Shown: positions 46,592-56,918 of the stretch, piece by piece
Numbering within the stretch: the first letter of the stretch is position 1
How the letters are laid out: every line of letters begins with the position of its first letter
Source: Symbiodinium natans
Lineage: Eukaryota > Sar > Dinophyceae > Suessiales > Symbiodiniaceae
DNA: 64,000 bases
Reading direction: 5' to 3'
NCBI GenBank assembly: GCA_905221605.1
Contig: CAJNDS010002155.1
Location: forward strand, 312,001-376,000
Position numbers and translations under genes: made by a program
Notes under the pieces: generated by a model
What the model was told of the DNA's origin: nothing
Seen by the model: only the letters and a program-made list of their open reading frames with translations
Databases searched by the model: none

Positions 46592-48450
46592 TTAGGCCGT
46601 CAGAGAGATGTCTGCTGGAAGCTTGCGTGGTAGATTCCTCCGTATTCTTCGGGTAGTCGCCCCAAGAACCCTAAAGACCATGTATCTCCATGCTGGCCAA
46701 GCCACGTCGCCGCCGCGGAAAAGCGCGCGCAGCTTCTGCAAATGCTGCTTGGAGACTTTGACTTCAGTCCCTGCCAGATATGCCAGATTTTCCCAACTAA
46801 AGGCCCGATTCATGCACAGTCAATCTCCCCTTATTGTCCCAGTCTTCATATAGCTTGGAAAGACATCAAAGGCCGAAATCCCCAACCAGCATGTCCACGC
46901 GATGGGTTTCAATCCTTGCTGCCTGTGGCTCTTGCCTCGGCGCTCGTTCAGCATCAGAATCGCGCCCAGCGCGAGCTCGGTCACGGGCTTTGGGGGCGCG
47001 TCGCGTCCATCACGGTTTTGCATCGCCCGATGTGACAAATTCACTCTGCGCGTTCGATATCCTCGGCCCCATGCGCTTTCTCAAACTTACTTCTACTGCT
47101 CGGCGCAACGAAAATGTGGCATAGCTTCCTGCTTTCCGGGCTCTTGGACAAGGTGAGCATCTTGCGGTATTCGAAGCCGCACTCTCAGCTCCGCTTCGTG
47201 TTCGTGCTCCGAGCAGAAGGGTCTTTGCTGATGAACTTCTATATAATATGTGGGGGAACCGCCCTTAAGATTTCGACTTCTTGCTTTGGGAAATGAGTGA
47301 CGGGGTGTGCTGGCTGTAGCCCAGAGAAAGGCCAGAAATTCATTGCGTGAGCTTTTTTGGCCTGTTTGAGGATTGGGACCTGCAAGAACAAGAGAACTGC
47401 CACGAGTTTGCAGAACCCCGCTCCGCCTCCAAACGCCAGTGTAACCTGCGAGCGATGACGTTCACTTAAGACTTGCAGCTTACCAGCTGCATGCCTGTCA
47501 CAAGTTCAGTGCACTTCTTCTGCTGGCTCAACGCGCAACAACCGAACATCCTTTAGATTGAATTTCTCACACAAGCCCGACAGAACAAATGGCCAGGGGT
47601 GAACCTGTCTACAAACACCCCGAGAGGAAGTAACGAACACCTGCGCCTCTGAGTCGTTCGTCTCCAGGGTCGCGTGGCCTCCCTTTGATAACTTTCGCAG
47701 CTTGCGGGGCAGCACGCTCGCCTTCCTCCAAGGTTTTTTAAATCTCCGAAGCACTCTTTCAGCTCAAAGCCTCATCACTGAGCCATATGAATTTAAAGGT
47801 GAAGATTGTTCAGGTATAGTCCCTAAGTTCAGCATGAATGCGTACACCAACCCACACCGCACTGCACACGATAGCAACGATGGCTCCTCCGAGCCGCTTG
47901 TCCAAGCTCTGTAGCAAATGCGGCCACCTTCTTCTCATCCAGGAACGCCAATGCCTGTTCTTCTGCCTATTGGGTCTTCTTGTGGTCTGGAATTGATTTT
48001 GATTTTGCTGCGACTTCTTGCCGTGCAACTCATGACAGATCTGCCATCTTGAAACGTTTAAACATTGGTCTCGCCGAGGTGAGTCATGCCTTTTCTTTCT
48101 GCGCATTCCATAGGAATCACGTATGTCTGTAGTCTATAAAGTTGAGGGCTGAAGGCTGTGGAAGGCCCAACATGCAGGCAAAGTACCTTGACCATGGCCT
48201 CATTCAGCACGGAGAAGTCCTGAAGAGCAGGATCTAAATGCTTAAAGCGACAGCTTGGTAATCCCTGGGACCCCAACCCACTTGCCGAGTTCTTGATTGG
48301 GACTCTGCCTGTCACGCCGGTTCCAGCCGAGGTAACACAATTTGCACTGCGCTTCGCATCCTTTGTGTTTACGTGAACTTTTCCGCACCTAGAGGGCCAG
48401 GGCTTATGGGGATGGAGGACTGCTGCTTCATGTGTTTGCATCTGGTGCAA
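46592..48450 (-). CDS. Probable multi-exon gene, product unknown
   Basis: A chain of protein-like minus-strand stretches with no telomere-like DNA between them. In order: 48450-48058 (KHLDPALQDFSVLNEAMVKV), 47754-47506 (ATLETNDSEAQVFVTSSRGV and FVLSGLCEKFNLKDVRLLRV), about 47379-47255 (VPILKQAKKAHAMNFWPFSG), about 47225-47090 (CSEHEHEAELRVRLRIPQDA), about 47040-46840 (PVTELALGAILMLNERRGKS) and 46813-46592 (VSKQHLQKLRALFRGG to a stop after DISLTA). The third stretch is preceded by TTCTCTTGTTCTTGCAG, a textbook acceptor. The phases differ between stretches, as expected for spliced exons. Exact exon ends are not established, and two neighbouring genes are possible. No family is recognised. Confidence 0.45.
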
Positions 48451-48569
48451 ACCTCCCTTAAACCTTGCAACCTTTTACACACAACTTCCTAAACCCCGAA
48501 ACCCCTGTCTTGTGACCTTTGAAACCAAGAAGGGAACCGCCGCGCCTAACATCTTGTACTAAACACAAA

Positions 48570-48672
48570 ACACCCTTTTGCGACCCCAAATGCAAAACCC
48601 CCAAACCAAGAAAAGGAACCTCCAAAAATCCTTTTTCGACCGCAAATGCAAAACCCCCAAACCAAGAAAAGG
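48570..48672. repeat. 58-bp tandem duplication
   Basis: CAAATGCAAAACCCCCAAAC followed by CAAGAAAAGG occurs twice; each copy begins with a CCTTTTGCGACC-type module. Confidence 0.85.
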
Positions 48673-49724
48673 GCCCTAAACCCTAAACCCTAAACCCTAA
48701 ACCCAACCCTAAACCCTTAAGCCTGAACCCTGAACCCTAACCTCCAGCGCCGGAAGCAAGGGCTCCCCTGGGGCGGCCAGCCCGGCATCCAGCGCTGCCG
48801 TGGCCGCGTGCTGCAGCCATGCGACGTGCCTTGCTGAAAAGGTGACAGATTTAGGGTGTAGGGTTTTTTCCCACCAGAGTTTAGGGTTTAGGGTTTAGGG
48901 TTTAGGGTTTAGGGCATCCCCAGACCCCTTTAAAGCCGACCTGAAGAACCCAAAACCTACCGCTTTTTTTGGTAGGCTCTTATTTCGATACATCACTTAT
49001 AGGATTCTTGGGGTAACCTGCAAAAAAAAGGCCTGGGGGTTCGTAAGGTATAGGACTCTAAACCCCAGAGCCCCTGCAAATCCTATACAAGGTGCCACTT
49101 GTCAAAGAAGACGGGAGAGCCCCCAGCCTTCCTAAGTGGGGTCGAACGGCTTAATTTTGTAGGGTGTAGGGTTTGGGGTTTAGGGTGTCGGGCTGATGGT
49201 GTAGAGTTTGGGGGGTTTGGACGCTTGAGTTCTGCTTGTCGGCTATTTGTCCGGTGGGTTTGAGATTGGATCTTGGGGCCCTTTTTCAGCAACAAGTCGA
49301 GGACGCCGTGGTGGAGCTGCTTGATCCAAGACCGGCCACGAAAAACCGGAAACCTCTTCGTAAGGCTCTAACCTTGGGGACCACATGAACCCTAAAATCG
49401 GGGTCTTCTACCGTCTACCACTCTAAATTCTCCATTCAGCTGTAAGAACCATACTAATGAGACCCCTAAGCCCTAAACCCTAAACCCTCTCGATGCCCTG
49501 ACAAGCCCTGAGCCTTGCCAGCACGCGTCACCCCATGCTGCTCGCACAAGTCGAAATACGTCTGCCGGAGAGATCGAAGGACCCCCGCGCGGCAGGCCTC
49601 CTGAAGATAGGGATGTTTAGGGTTTAGGGTTTATAAGTTAGGGTTTAGGGTTCTGGTGCGTTATGAATTACTGAACCTCCCCCGTATGAAGGAGTTCCTT
49701 CAGCAGGTACCCTGAACAACCCTC

Positions 49725-49812
49725 AACCCTAACCCTAAACCCTAAACCCTAAACCCTAAACCCTAAAAACCCTAAACCCTAAACCCTAACCCTAAACCCT
49801 AAACCCTAAACC
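49725..49812 (-). repeat. Interstitial telomere-like tract (CCCTAAA)
   Basis: About 12 units. A TTCAGGG/TTTAGGG tract in the opposite orientation follows at 49910-49975. Confidence 0.95.
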
Positions 49813-50510
49813 TCTTCCACGGTGGGGGCCGTGATGTCGCTCGCACCACCGATCCGGGCCGCCTTGAGAGAGTGAGCCTGGGCTTTCGTTTGTTGACACC
49901 TCACTGATAGGGTTCAGGGTTCAGGGTTCAGGGTTCAGGGTTCAGGGTTTAGGGTTTAGGGTTTAGGGTTTAGGCAATCCATGCCAAAGGTTTAAGGGCG
50001 CTTGCCGCCTGCCTGGAAACCTCATACTAGTTGAGGGTTTACTGTACGGGCCTTGGGAGGGGTTACAGGGAGTTTAGGGCATGAGCCGAATTGCCAGGCA
50101 TGTTCAAGAAGATGCAGACGAAATGGGACGAGGTGCCCGAAGAGTGCCCATTCAGCTTCCCGCCAAATGTACACCAACTTCTTGCTTGCAAGTTGCAGCC
50201 GCGTCCTCCAAGCTGCATTGCAGGTCCCAAAACCTGGGCGTGGTAAGGCGCTTAAAGCAGGCTCGAACCAAGAAGGCTCCTTGAAGCAACTTGTGTCGTT
50301 CCTTTTGAAGCCTGTCGCGCAGCAAGCTTTGACAGCTAATTGGCTTCCATGTTGTCAGTGTCTATAGGGGCGTTCATGTTGAACCCCCCCCCCGCGTAAG
50401 TACCAATCGTCACCACGAGCAAAGGCTAACATGGGCAGTAGAAGTTTAACCCCTGAAACATGGAATCCTGACACAAACGCCGCAATTCATATATGCCATT
50501 GTACTATGGA

Positions 50511-51110
50511 CTAGTCATGCAGCCATTCAGACAGGTATGGCAGAGTTAGCCGCCCTTCCTGGAAGGCTTGAAACGTCACGCTGGACAGAAATGTTGCAAT
50601 GTACATGAAAACGCCTGTGACAGCAGAGACGAGGAAAGTAAAAAACTGGGACTGGCGAGTTCGAGTCAGCTCGATGGCTGCAAGTTCCTTTGCGATCGCC
50701 TTCTCCCAAGATTCCGCGTTGTCCTTGATGTACCCTACCGCCTTCTTGACAGTATGGATGACAAAGACAGGCGGATGGTTAACAGGCAGAACTTCTTCAA
50801 ACAGAACGGCCTGCTGCACGCAAGCCCGGAAAGCTCGATCTTTCCAAACCATCTGAAAGATCTGCTGTGATCTCTCTCCTTGCAGGTGCTTCTGCAAGGC
50901 AAAGAAGCATGTGAAATTGTCGAGAACATCGTCCCAGTTGTTTTCATTCACGGTTTCCTGCATCTTCTCCAGGTAGGCCTGGCTAGTTTGCGGGACATCA
51001 TGTTGATTCAAAGCCAACCACCCCAACCGCAGTTTTTCCGGTTCAAGCCGTCTTCTTCTGGACTCTATAGATTCTAGACCTAAAGGAAGCAGAGGTCCCC
51101 GAACCCCCAC
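50511..51110 (-). CDS. Putative membrane protein or 3' exon of the pentapeptide gene
   Basis: The frame has clear protein character from about 51060 to the stop at 50511: LGWLALNQHDVPQTSQAYLE, NNWDDVLDNFTCFFALQKHL, a helical middle, and one strong membrane span near the C-terminus (FFTFLVSAVTGVFMYIATFL), followed by a short charged tail. The frame is in phase with the exon ending at 51129 and is separated from it by a single TAG. A 72-nt intron from GTATAGG to CTATAGAG would join them, so it may be the 3' end of the pentapeptide-repeat gene rather than a separate gene. No ATG start is evident. Function unknown. Confidence 0.5.
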   Translation of the reverse strand: MGVRGPLLPLGLESIESRRRRLEPEKLRLGWLALNQHDVPQTSQAYLEKMQETVNENNWDDVLDNFTCFFALQKHLQGERSQQIFQMVWKDRAFRACVQQAVLFEEVLPVNHPPVFVIHTVKKAVGYIKDNAESWEKAIAKELAAIELTRTRQSQFFTFLVSAVTGVFMYIATFLSSVTFQAFQEGRLTLPYLSEWLHD

Positions 51111-51128
51111 GCAAAGGCCCCAACTTTC

Positions 51129-53493
51129 CTATACAGGCGGTTCCACCTGCAGCTTGTTCAGCTCCCTGGCATCCCGGGCCATCTGCAAAGCAGTGATGCG
51201 GAAGATCCGAAGGATCTGCCCAGAAGAGTAGCCTGGGGTTTGGCCTATTTCCATCCGAATCATCCCTATGAAGGACTGTTAGTGTAAAGGGGGAGCAGCC
51301 CACCCTGGGGATTTTTAATGGGCTTTAGGGCTTCGGGTTAGAATGGAAACCCTTCCTTGGCTTAGCGAGTGGGGTTTGCAATTTTCAAAAACTGCTTGAG
51401 AACAAAAAACCACAAGAAAAGCTGGAACCACGTGGCCAGTTCGGCCCGCGAGCTGGGCGTCCAGCACCTTCTGAAGTAGAGGCGCTAAGCCCTGGTCTTG
51501 GATCTTTTGCAGCTCTGTACACACCTCATCCAAGGTCTTATTCAGTTTCTTGGCCGACTTCGTTCTTGCGATCATCCCTAGGACCTTGTTGACGGTCGTT
51601 GGCGGCACAGAGGGTGAGGCGCAAAGCTTCACGAAACCTTACTTCTCCAACAACCAAAAGAAAAAATGTTAAACTTTTATTATGCCTACTGAGAACTTAA
51701 AACCCACCAAAGTTTAAAAGTTCAGCTGTTTTTAGAAGTAAGAAACGGCGGCTTGCCATCATCTTCTGCAGTGCCCGGGCCTTGGGCTTCACAGCCGCAT
51801 CCACTCCCCCCATCATCTCCCCCAGCCGGGCTTTGGCCTTCCTTGGGGGACTTTAAAAGTGCCCTTTAAAAATTGGGGTCATATGACCCTGACTACTACA
51901 AATTCCTAAGAAATTGGGGTCATATACCCTGACTGCTAGAAATTCCTATACCCTGACTACTAGAAATTCCTACTAGGGTATATGAACCATAATCCCTTTT
52001 CGGGCTCACCTCGTCCCCAAGGTTCTCCACTTTTGACTGCAGCTGCCTTGAGGCGAAGCTCTCCGCTTGGTCTGCGGCCTGGCCCGCAAGGTCTCCAGCC
52101 ACCTCCACCGCCTCCGACAGCAAGGGCATGAAACTCCCTTCCTCGCCTTGCTCTTCCTGTTCTCCGAGCTGAACTTTCTCATTTGTGTCCTCTTCCTCCT
52201 TGTCCTCCTCATCCTCCTCATCCTCCTTGTTCTCTTCTTCCTCCTGGTCCTCGGAATCTGCGTCCTCCTCCCCGTCGGAGTCGTCGAAGAACAGCATCAT
52301 GAGCAGACGCCGCAGGTTGCCACCCTGAGCTCGCACTTCGCGGCGCCGGGGAGCCGCGAATCTGGATCCTTCCACGGTTATCTGTGCGACCCGGGGAGGA
52401 TTTGACACTCCCCAGGTCGCACCCGCAAGCTCGCCGCCTGCAAAGGTGCAGCTTCTCAGCTCGGCATCCGTCAGATCGGCTCCCGCCAACCGCGCCCTCT
52501 TAAGGATGCAGTTTGAGAGCTTCGCATCTTGAAGCTTGGCACCATCCAGCCAGGATCCCTGCAAGCTGCAGCAGTCCCAAATGCACCCTTGCATGGAGGC
52601 ATTCACAAGGAACACCTCCTCCCAGGCAGAGTCCTCCACCTGAGCCCAGTCGAAGCATGCTTCCCTTGCCCAGGTCCCATGCATGTGTGTTGCGCTCAGG
52701 TTGGCACCCCGGAAATCGGCTCCAGAGATGAGGGCCCCAGTGAGATTTGCAGCTCCGAGGTTGGCGAGTGCCAGCTTCGCACCCCGCAGGTCTGCGAAGC
52801 GCAGGTCAGCACCACTCAGGTCTGCTCCTTGTCACAAGGAGGGGCCCCCTTACTGTAGTAGAACTATACTTAAGGGACGTATAACCTAAGTTTTAGAACC
52901 AAATGGGCCCCTCCTTGTAAGAAAGCCCCTTTCAAGCTGGCCCCAGCGAGGTTGGCGTCGTGTAGGTCGGCAAGCTGAAGCGACGCTGCATCGAGTGGCG
53001 GCCGGACTTTGTGGGAGAAGGGTAGCAGGACGTCGTCTGCGTAGCTGTATAACCTTGGGGACGAAATGAACCCTAAAATTGGGGTACCCTATACTACTAC
53101 AATTCCTACTAAGGTGTATGAACCATAAACCCTTTTAGTGTTCATTTCGTCCCCAAGAAACCAGCACTCATCTTGAGAGCCGTCCATCATCGACAGGGCT
53201 CGTTTCATCTCTGTCGTTTGTGTGTCAACTAGCTCGCGGAAAGCATCCGGGTCTGAAGGTTCGAAAGTAGATGGGTCCTGCTCCAGGAGGTGGGATGCGC
53301 GCTCCAGCCATGCAGGCTCTACAGCCAAACTCCTCAGCTGAGGCTTGTCTGCCAACCTTCTCTCTGCAGATCTCAGGTTGTTGGCCCTGCATTCTTGCCA
53401 GCTCGCCACTTCTTGTGGCGAGGGGTCTGGACTTGGCGCACCCTGTGGGGATGGCTTCGCGGAGAAGCACTGCATGCGCTTCTGCCAGCCCAA
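51129..53493 (-). CDS. Pentapeptide-repeat protein gene, spliced
   Basis: I derive these minus-strand exons: A, about 53493-53162; B, 53053-52914; C, 52827-52026; D, 51841-51747; E, 51637 to about 51400; F, 51232 to the TAG at 51131-51129. Phases at the A/B, B/C, C/D and D/E joins agree (2, 1, 2, 1). Exons B and C encode at least 13 consecutive A-D/N-L-x-x pentapeptides (ADLHD ANLAG ASLKG AFLQG, then ADLSG ADLRF and so on), which fold as a right-handed beta-helix. After more degenerate units come a very acidic segment (EDEEDEEDKEEED) and helical C-terminal parts (MARDARELNKLQ). Exon A is mostly helical and lacks a clear start, so more 5' exons are likely. All four well-defined introns are TIR elements. 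The E/F intron ends are approximate; it contains half a family B element. Pentapeptide proteins have diverse or unknown roles and none is assigned here. The frame may continue into 50511-51110. Confidence 0.7.
51258..51303. mobile_element. Half of a family B element in an intron
   Basis: CTATGAAGGACTGTTAGTGT and AAAGGGGGAGCAGCCCA match one end of family B. It lies in the gap between exons E and F of the pentapeptide gene; the other end is not visible. Confidence 0.4.
51638..51746 (-). mobile_element. Introner 4 (own family), GT-AG intron
   Basis: On the minus strand the 109-bp intron starts GTTTCTTACTTCT and ends AGAAGTAAG; CTTACTTCT is the inverted end. GTTT stands at the left end and again at the start of exon E (GTTTCG), a 4-bp direct repeat. 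Removal joins CGC C to GT TTC in phase 1 and keeps the frame into KLCASPSVPP. Confidence 0.7.
51842..52025 (-). mobile_element. Introner 3, family A, GA-AG intron
   Basis: The 184-bp intron runs on the minus strand from GAACCTTGGGGACG to GTCCCCCAAG. Its interior has repeated AGTCAGGGTATA and AATTTCTAGTAGTC blocks, suggesting internal duplication. Splicing GTGGA|GAAC to AAG|GAAGGCC keeps phase 2 and reads KVE then KAKARLGEMM. The donor is GA in this reading; the position could shift by a few bases. Confidence 0.6.
52828..52913 (-). mobile_element. Introner 2, family G, GA-AG intron
   Basis: An 86-bp intron flanked by an 8-bp direct repeat ACAAGGAG and bounded by inverted ends ACAAGGAGGGGCCC. 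Splicing ACAAG|GAGGGG to GACAAG|GAGCAG rejoins TTA CAA GGA GCA GAC, restoring AFLQG followed by ADLSG, exactly one pentapeptide step. No GT lies at the required place, so the donor is GA, known in dinoflagellates. Intact protein register is the key support. Confidence 0.85.
53054..53161 (-). mobile_element. Introner 1, family A, GT-AG intron
   Basis: A 108-bp intron from GTTTCTTGGGGACG to TCGTCCCCAAG on the minus strand. The inverted ends CTTGGGGACGAAATGAAC match over about 18 bp. GGTT flanks both sides (GGTTT and GGTTA), a likely target-site duplication that supplies the GT donor. Splicing TGCTG|GTTTC to AAG|GTTAT gives TGG and continues LYSYADDVLLPF in phase. Confidence 0.85.
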
Positions 53494-53520
53494 GCTCCTC
53501 GTAGCAGAACTTTGGACTGT

Positions 53521-55424
53521 AGCTGGTCAGGATCCGACAGGGATCACTTGGGGATTCGAAAGATCGACATGATTAAAACTGTGCTTGAGCCTGTCGATTA
53601 CTCCATACTGGGCACTTGCGATGCAAACCTTGCGGCTTCGCAGGGGATATATTACAGCTGGTTGACAAACCCCTGAGCTTCAAAGCGAGGGGGATTGCGC
53701 GAAAGCGCCATTGGAACTCCCCAGGGTCGCTATCATCCGGATCTTGCTTTGGGCCCGCTAAGGCGTTGTCCGAAGGAAACCAAAGCGATTGAAGTGTTAG
53801 ATCTCCGAGTTGCTGAGTACCCTGGGCCAACAAGGTCAATGGATAACCCTTCAATTATGGTAGGATTCTATCCCCCCCAAAAAAAAAGCTGCAGTTGAAC
53901 TAAAGGTTACCTACTCAGCTCCTAAGCTCCGCGCCTCGACTTCGGGAGGTGCTGTTGCCTCGCCGGCTTCGCTTTCCGTCGCTTGCGCGCTGGAGCTTCC
54001 CCCTCCCCGCAGTCTCCGGAGGCCTGAGCTGCAGGGGGTTTGGGGTTTAGGGTTTAGGGTTTAGGGTTTAGGGGGTTTGGGCTTTTTGGAACCCTCTTGA
54101 GGGCTTACAAGACACCGACCCTCATCAAGAACTCTCCTAGAGGGCACGCGATCTCAATTTTAGCGGTTCCCCCAAACGCCGATGCCGGGTTTGGCAAAGA
54201 ATGGGAGTTCAGGGCTTCTGGCTCCGACCCCGTTGTGTTCCTTAGGGAGTTCGGTGCCCCCGCAATCCGTTTTCTTTGGGGGTTATCTAGTATAGGGTAT
54301 GCCTAATTTACTAATTCCACGTAATCTTATGCCCTGGCAAGAACTCAGCAGTGGGCTGTGGGCTTAGGTCTATGCCTTCGTGATGTGCAGCCAGCGACAG
54401 CTACAGGTTTGTTGAACAACCCTTGGCCCAGGATTGCGTCCTTGCTTTCCAGCATTGAGAGCCTAGGAATATCTAAGCTTCACTGCGCAGTCTCCCCCCT
54501 CCTTTCAGTCAGTACATGTTTTGCCCTGAAGTCTAGACTTGTGCATCTGGCTCTTACTCCCGCTAGGGTTTAGGGTTTAGGGTTTAGGGTTTAGGGTTTA
54601 GGGTTTAAGCCCCAAACCCCTCAGCCGGCACACCTCCTTGGGACGCTTGGGGCCGCCGCAGGAAGCCCGGGCCATGGCGGCCGCGTCATGGGTTGAGAGC
54701 TTTGGCGCACATGGATGTAGAGGGTGATAGGGGGATTTGAGGAGTTGGGGGTTAGGAAGAGGCTGGTTAAGGGAGGCGTAGAATTTCTGTAAGCTAGCTT
54801 TCGAGGGGCTTGAGTAGGAGAGCGGCTCCTAGAATTGTCATGGAATTGTGGTAGCATTCTCGGGCTGACGGTTCGCCAGGGACCTTAGAAGCCCCTAAGA
54901 AACTAAACCAAAATGGTTGCGGATGTCGGGCATCTTCATCGCAATTGCTTGTGGGCATCAAGGAAGGGACGGCTTGTTTCGGGCAATTTAGAGCCTGGGG
55001 AGACCGGCCGACATGCCGCGAGCAAGACCCTGCCTTTCTCCTCGTTGCCCACCACCAGGGCCCAACCTCGCCATAACAGCAGGGCATCTGAATCTGAACT
55101 CGACGTCTTCGGTGTCTCAGCCGACTTGACACTCTTTACAGAGTTGCCACTGCTAAAGCACAGGGGGCTGAGATGCCGTCGTGCATCACCTCGTGGGGTG
55201 TGCGGCCCGACTGAGTTGGGGTGGTCTTCCTGCAAAGTTGATAGACAATGCCCCACTGGGAGTGCTAAATTGGGTAAGATCTTTCCGCCTCAGCTGCGTA
55301 GATACCTCGGAGCTGGGTGCGACTCATTCCAGGTCCAGGACATCTGAGCAACACCAACCCCAGTGCTGAAGAACCTCACAGGTCACCCGAAGCATATATG
55401 TAATCTAAAACCCCTTCAAGCCCC
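53521..55424. other. Intergenic DNA, no gene recognised
   Basis: TTTAGGG tracts at about 54042-54075 and 54568-54608. Overlapping frames at 53573-53898 and 54794-55347 lie on both strands without motifs. A first exon of the pentapeptide gene could be near 53521-53560. Confidence 0.4.
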
Positions 55425-55690
55425 CCTGCCCCCCTTGTCGATGGTCCGAGACCACGGCTGTTGCCCAGCCCCCGGAGGCTTTCCACAGCATCCGCCAAGG
55501 GTTCCGCCAGGTGGTACTCGGCATGGTAAAGCCTCGTTGCTGTAAGAGCAGTGGTCCAGTGCGCATGCAAACCGGCATGCCCCAACAAGGGGGGCAAAAT
55601 GGCTCATCCGGGCCGAGCAAGTGGGGAAATATCCATTAGACTGGGGCAATGAACGTTAGTGGTTGCCGCTCGTGCTCGAACTGCAATGGT
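55425..55690. mobile_element. Dispersed element, family K, copy 2
   Basis: CCCTGCCCCCCTTGTCG at about 55426 is inverted near CAACAAGGGGGGCAAA at about 55583. The right part, GAGCAAGTGGGGAAAT, GTTAGTGGTTGCCGC and GAACTGCAATGGTCT, resembles copy 1 at 41850-41945. Confidence 0.4.
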
Positions 55691-56387
55691 CTGTTTTGGG
55701 TACCTCTGCTACATGGCAATGGGATCCCAAGAAAGGGCAGGTTATGCAAAGGCATGGGGGTCGAGTTTGCGGGTAAGGGCTGCTGAGCCATGGTTGCCGT
55801 ATTGTTCTGACTCGAGGCTGGCGCGGGCACGCCGCTCGAGACTCAAGCAAGCTGCCCGTGCTAGCGCGAGGCTTGACATGTATGACCACATTCGCAAGGA
55901 CAAGCAATCATTGCCATTGCTCGATGTCCCCACACTCCTGCGAGAATCACCCAAGCCCGCTGCCAGCCACACGAGGCATGGCAAGCTCGACCATTCAAGC
56001 CTCGGCAGCGGACTGCTTTTCGCCACCACAGCGCAATGCAGGGCAGCACACGCTCGAAAATATGTAATCATTCTTTCTGCTTGCGTTTAGGGGATTGAAA
56101 CAAAAACTACAGCACCTTTCCCCTCCCCCTCTGCCCCCAACAAACAACAAAAAAACACTTCGCACATTGTGTAGTTTAGTTGTCAGATGTTGTCAGAATT
56201 TGTTTTCGGGTTCAGGGTTTAAAGAGGAATACAGTATAGAGCATGGGTGGGAAACCCTACATTCTGCCCCCCAGCTCCCTCCTCCGAGCATCCCGCAGTT
56301 GAAGCTCGAGCGGGACAGGATGATGGACCGCACGCCCAGCATCACGGCGCTCCTTCGGCTGCGGGGAGGCTTTTCGCCAGGGGGCTT

Positions 56388-56454
56388 AGGGCTTAGGGCT
56401 TAGGGTTTTAGGGTTTAGGGTTTAGGGTTTAGGGTTTAGGGTTTAGGGTTTAGG
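56388..56454 (+). repeat. Interstitial telomere-like tract (TTTAGGG)
   Basis: Starts as CTTAGGG units and becomes seven to eight perfect TTTAGGG units. Confidence 0.95.
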
Positions 56455-56918
56455 GGCTTCTCCAAGGCTTGCCGGCAAGCTGCGAGAACCGGACTTTGAA
56501 CCCTAAGCCCGAAACCCTTAACCCATCTCGGTCTACACTATTTGGTGCACTAACGAGGGTTTCGACTCTCACACTGGCGCACGCGCTGGCGAGGGTTTAG
56601 GGTTTAGGGTTTATAACTCCCAGTCCGGACGGCTTGGCCCAGATTCCACGCAGACCTCGCACTGCAAGACACTTTAAACATGGTCCAACGCCCTGGTAGG
56701 CTTTTTTTCGGGTTTAGGGTTTAGGTAGGGATATTTGGGTCCATTTTTGGACAGCAGTAGTAGCAGGCTTGAAACAAGCCTCACCAGGGGGAGGGTGTTC
56801 TGTCATTCTCGGACAAAAGTCTTGCGCTGAGAGCCGGGCACAAGACCATCTAGCACCAAGAATGGCGGCTTCAAGTCTTGCAACGCCCTGGACCTTCGCA
56901 AGTGATAATTGGGGGGTT

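Larger units (their letters stand above)
48451..50510. other. Intergenic DNA with telomere-like tracts
   Basis: A 58-bp tandem duplication at 48570-48672, tracts at about 48674-48740, 48881-48915, 49615-49655, 49725-49812 and 49910-49975, and a half family A element at about 49373-49440. Frame 50053-50367 is unrecognised. Confidence 0.5.
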
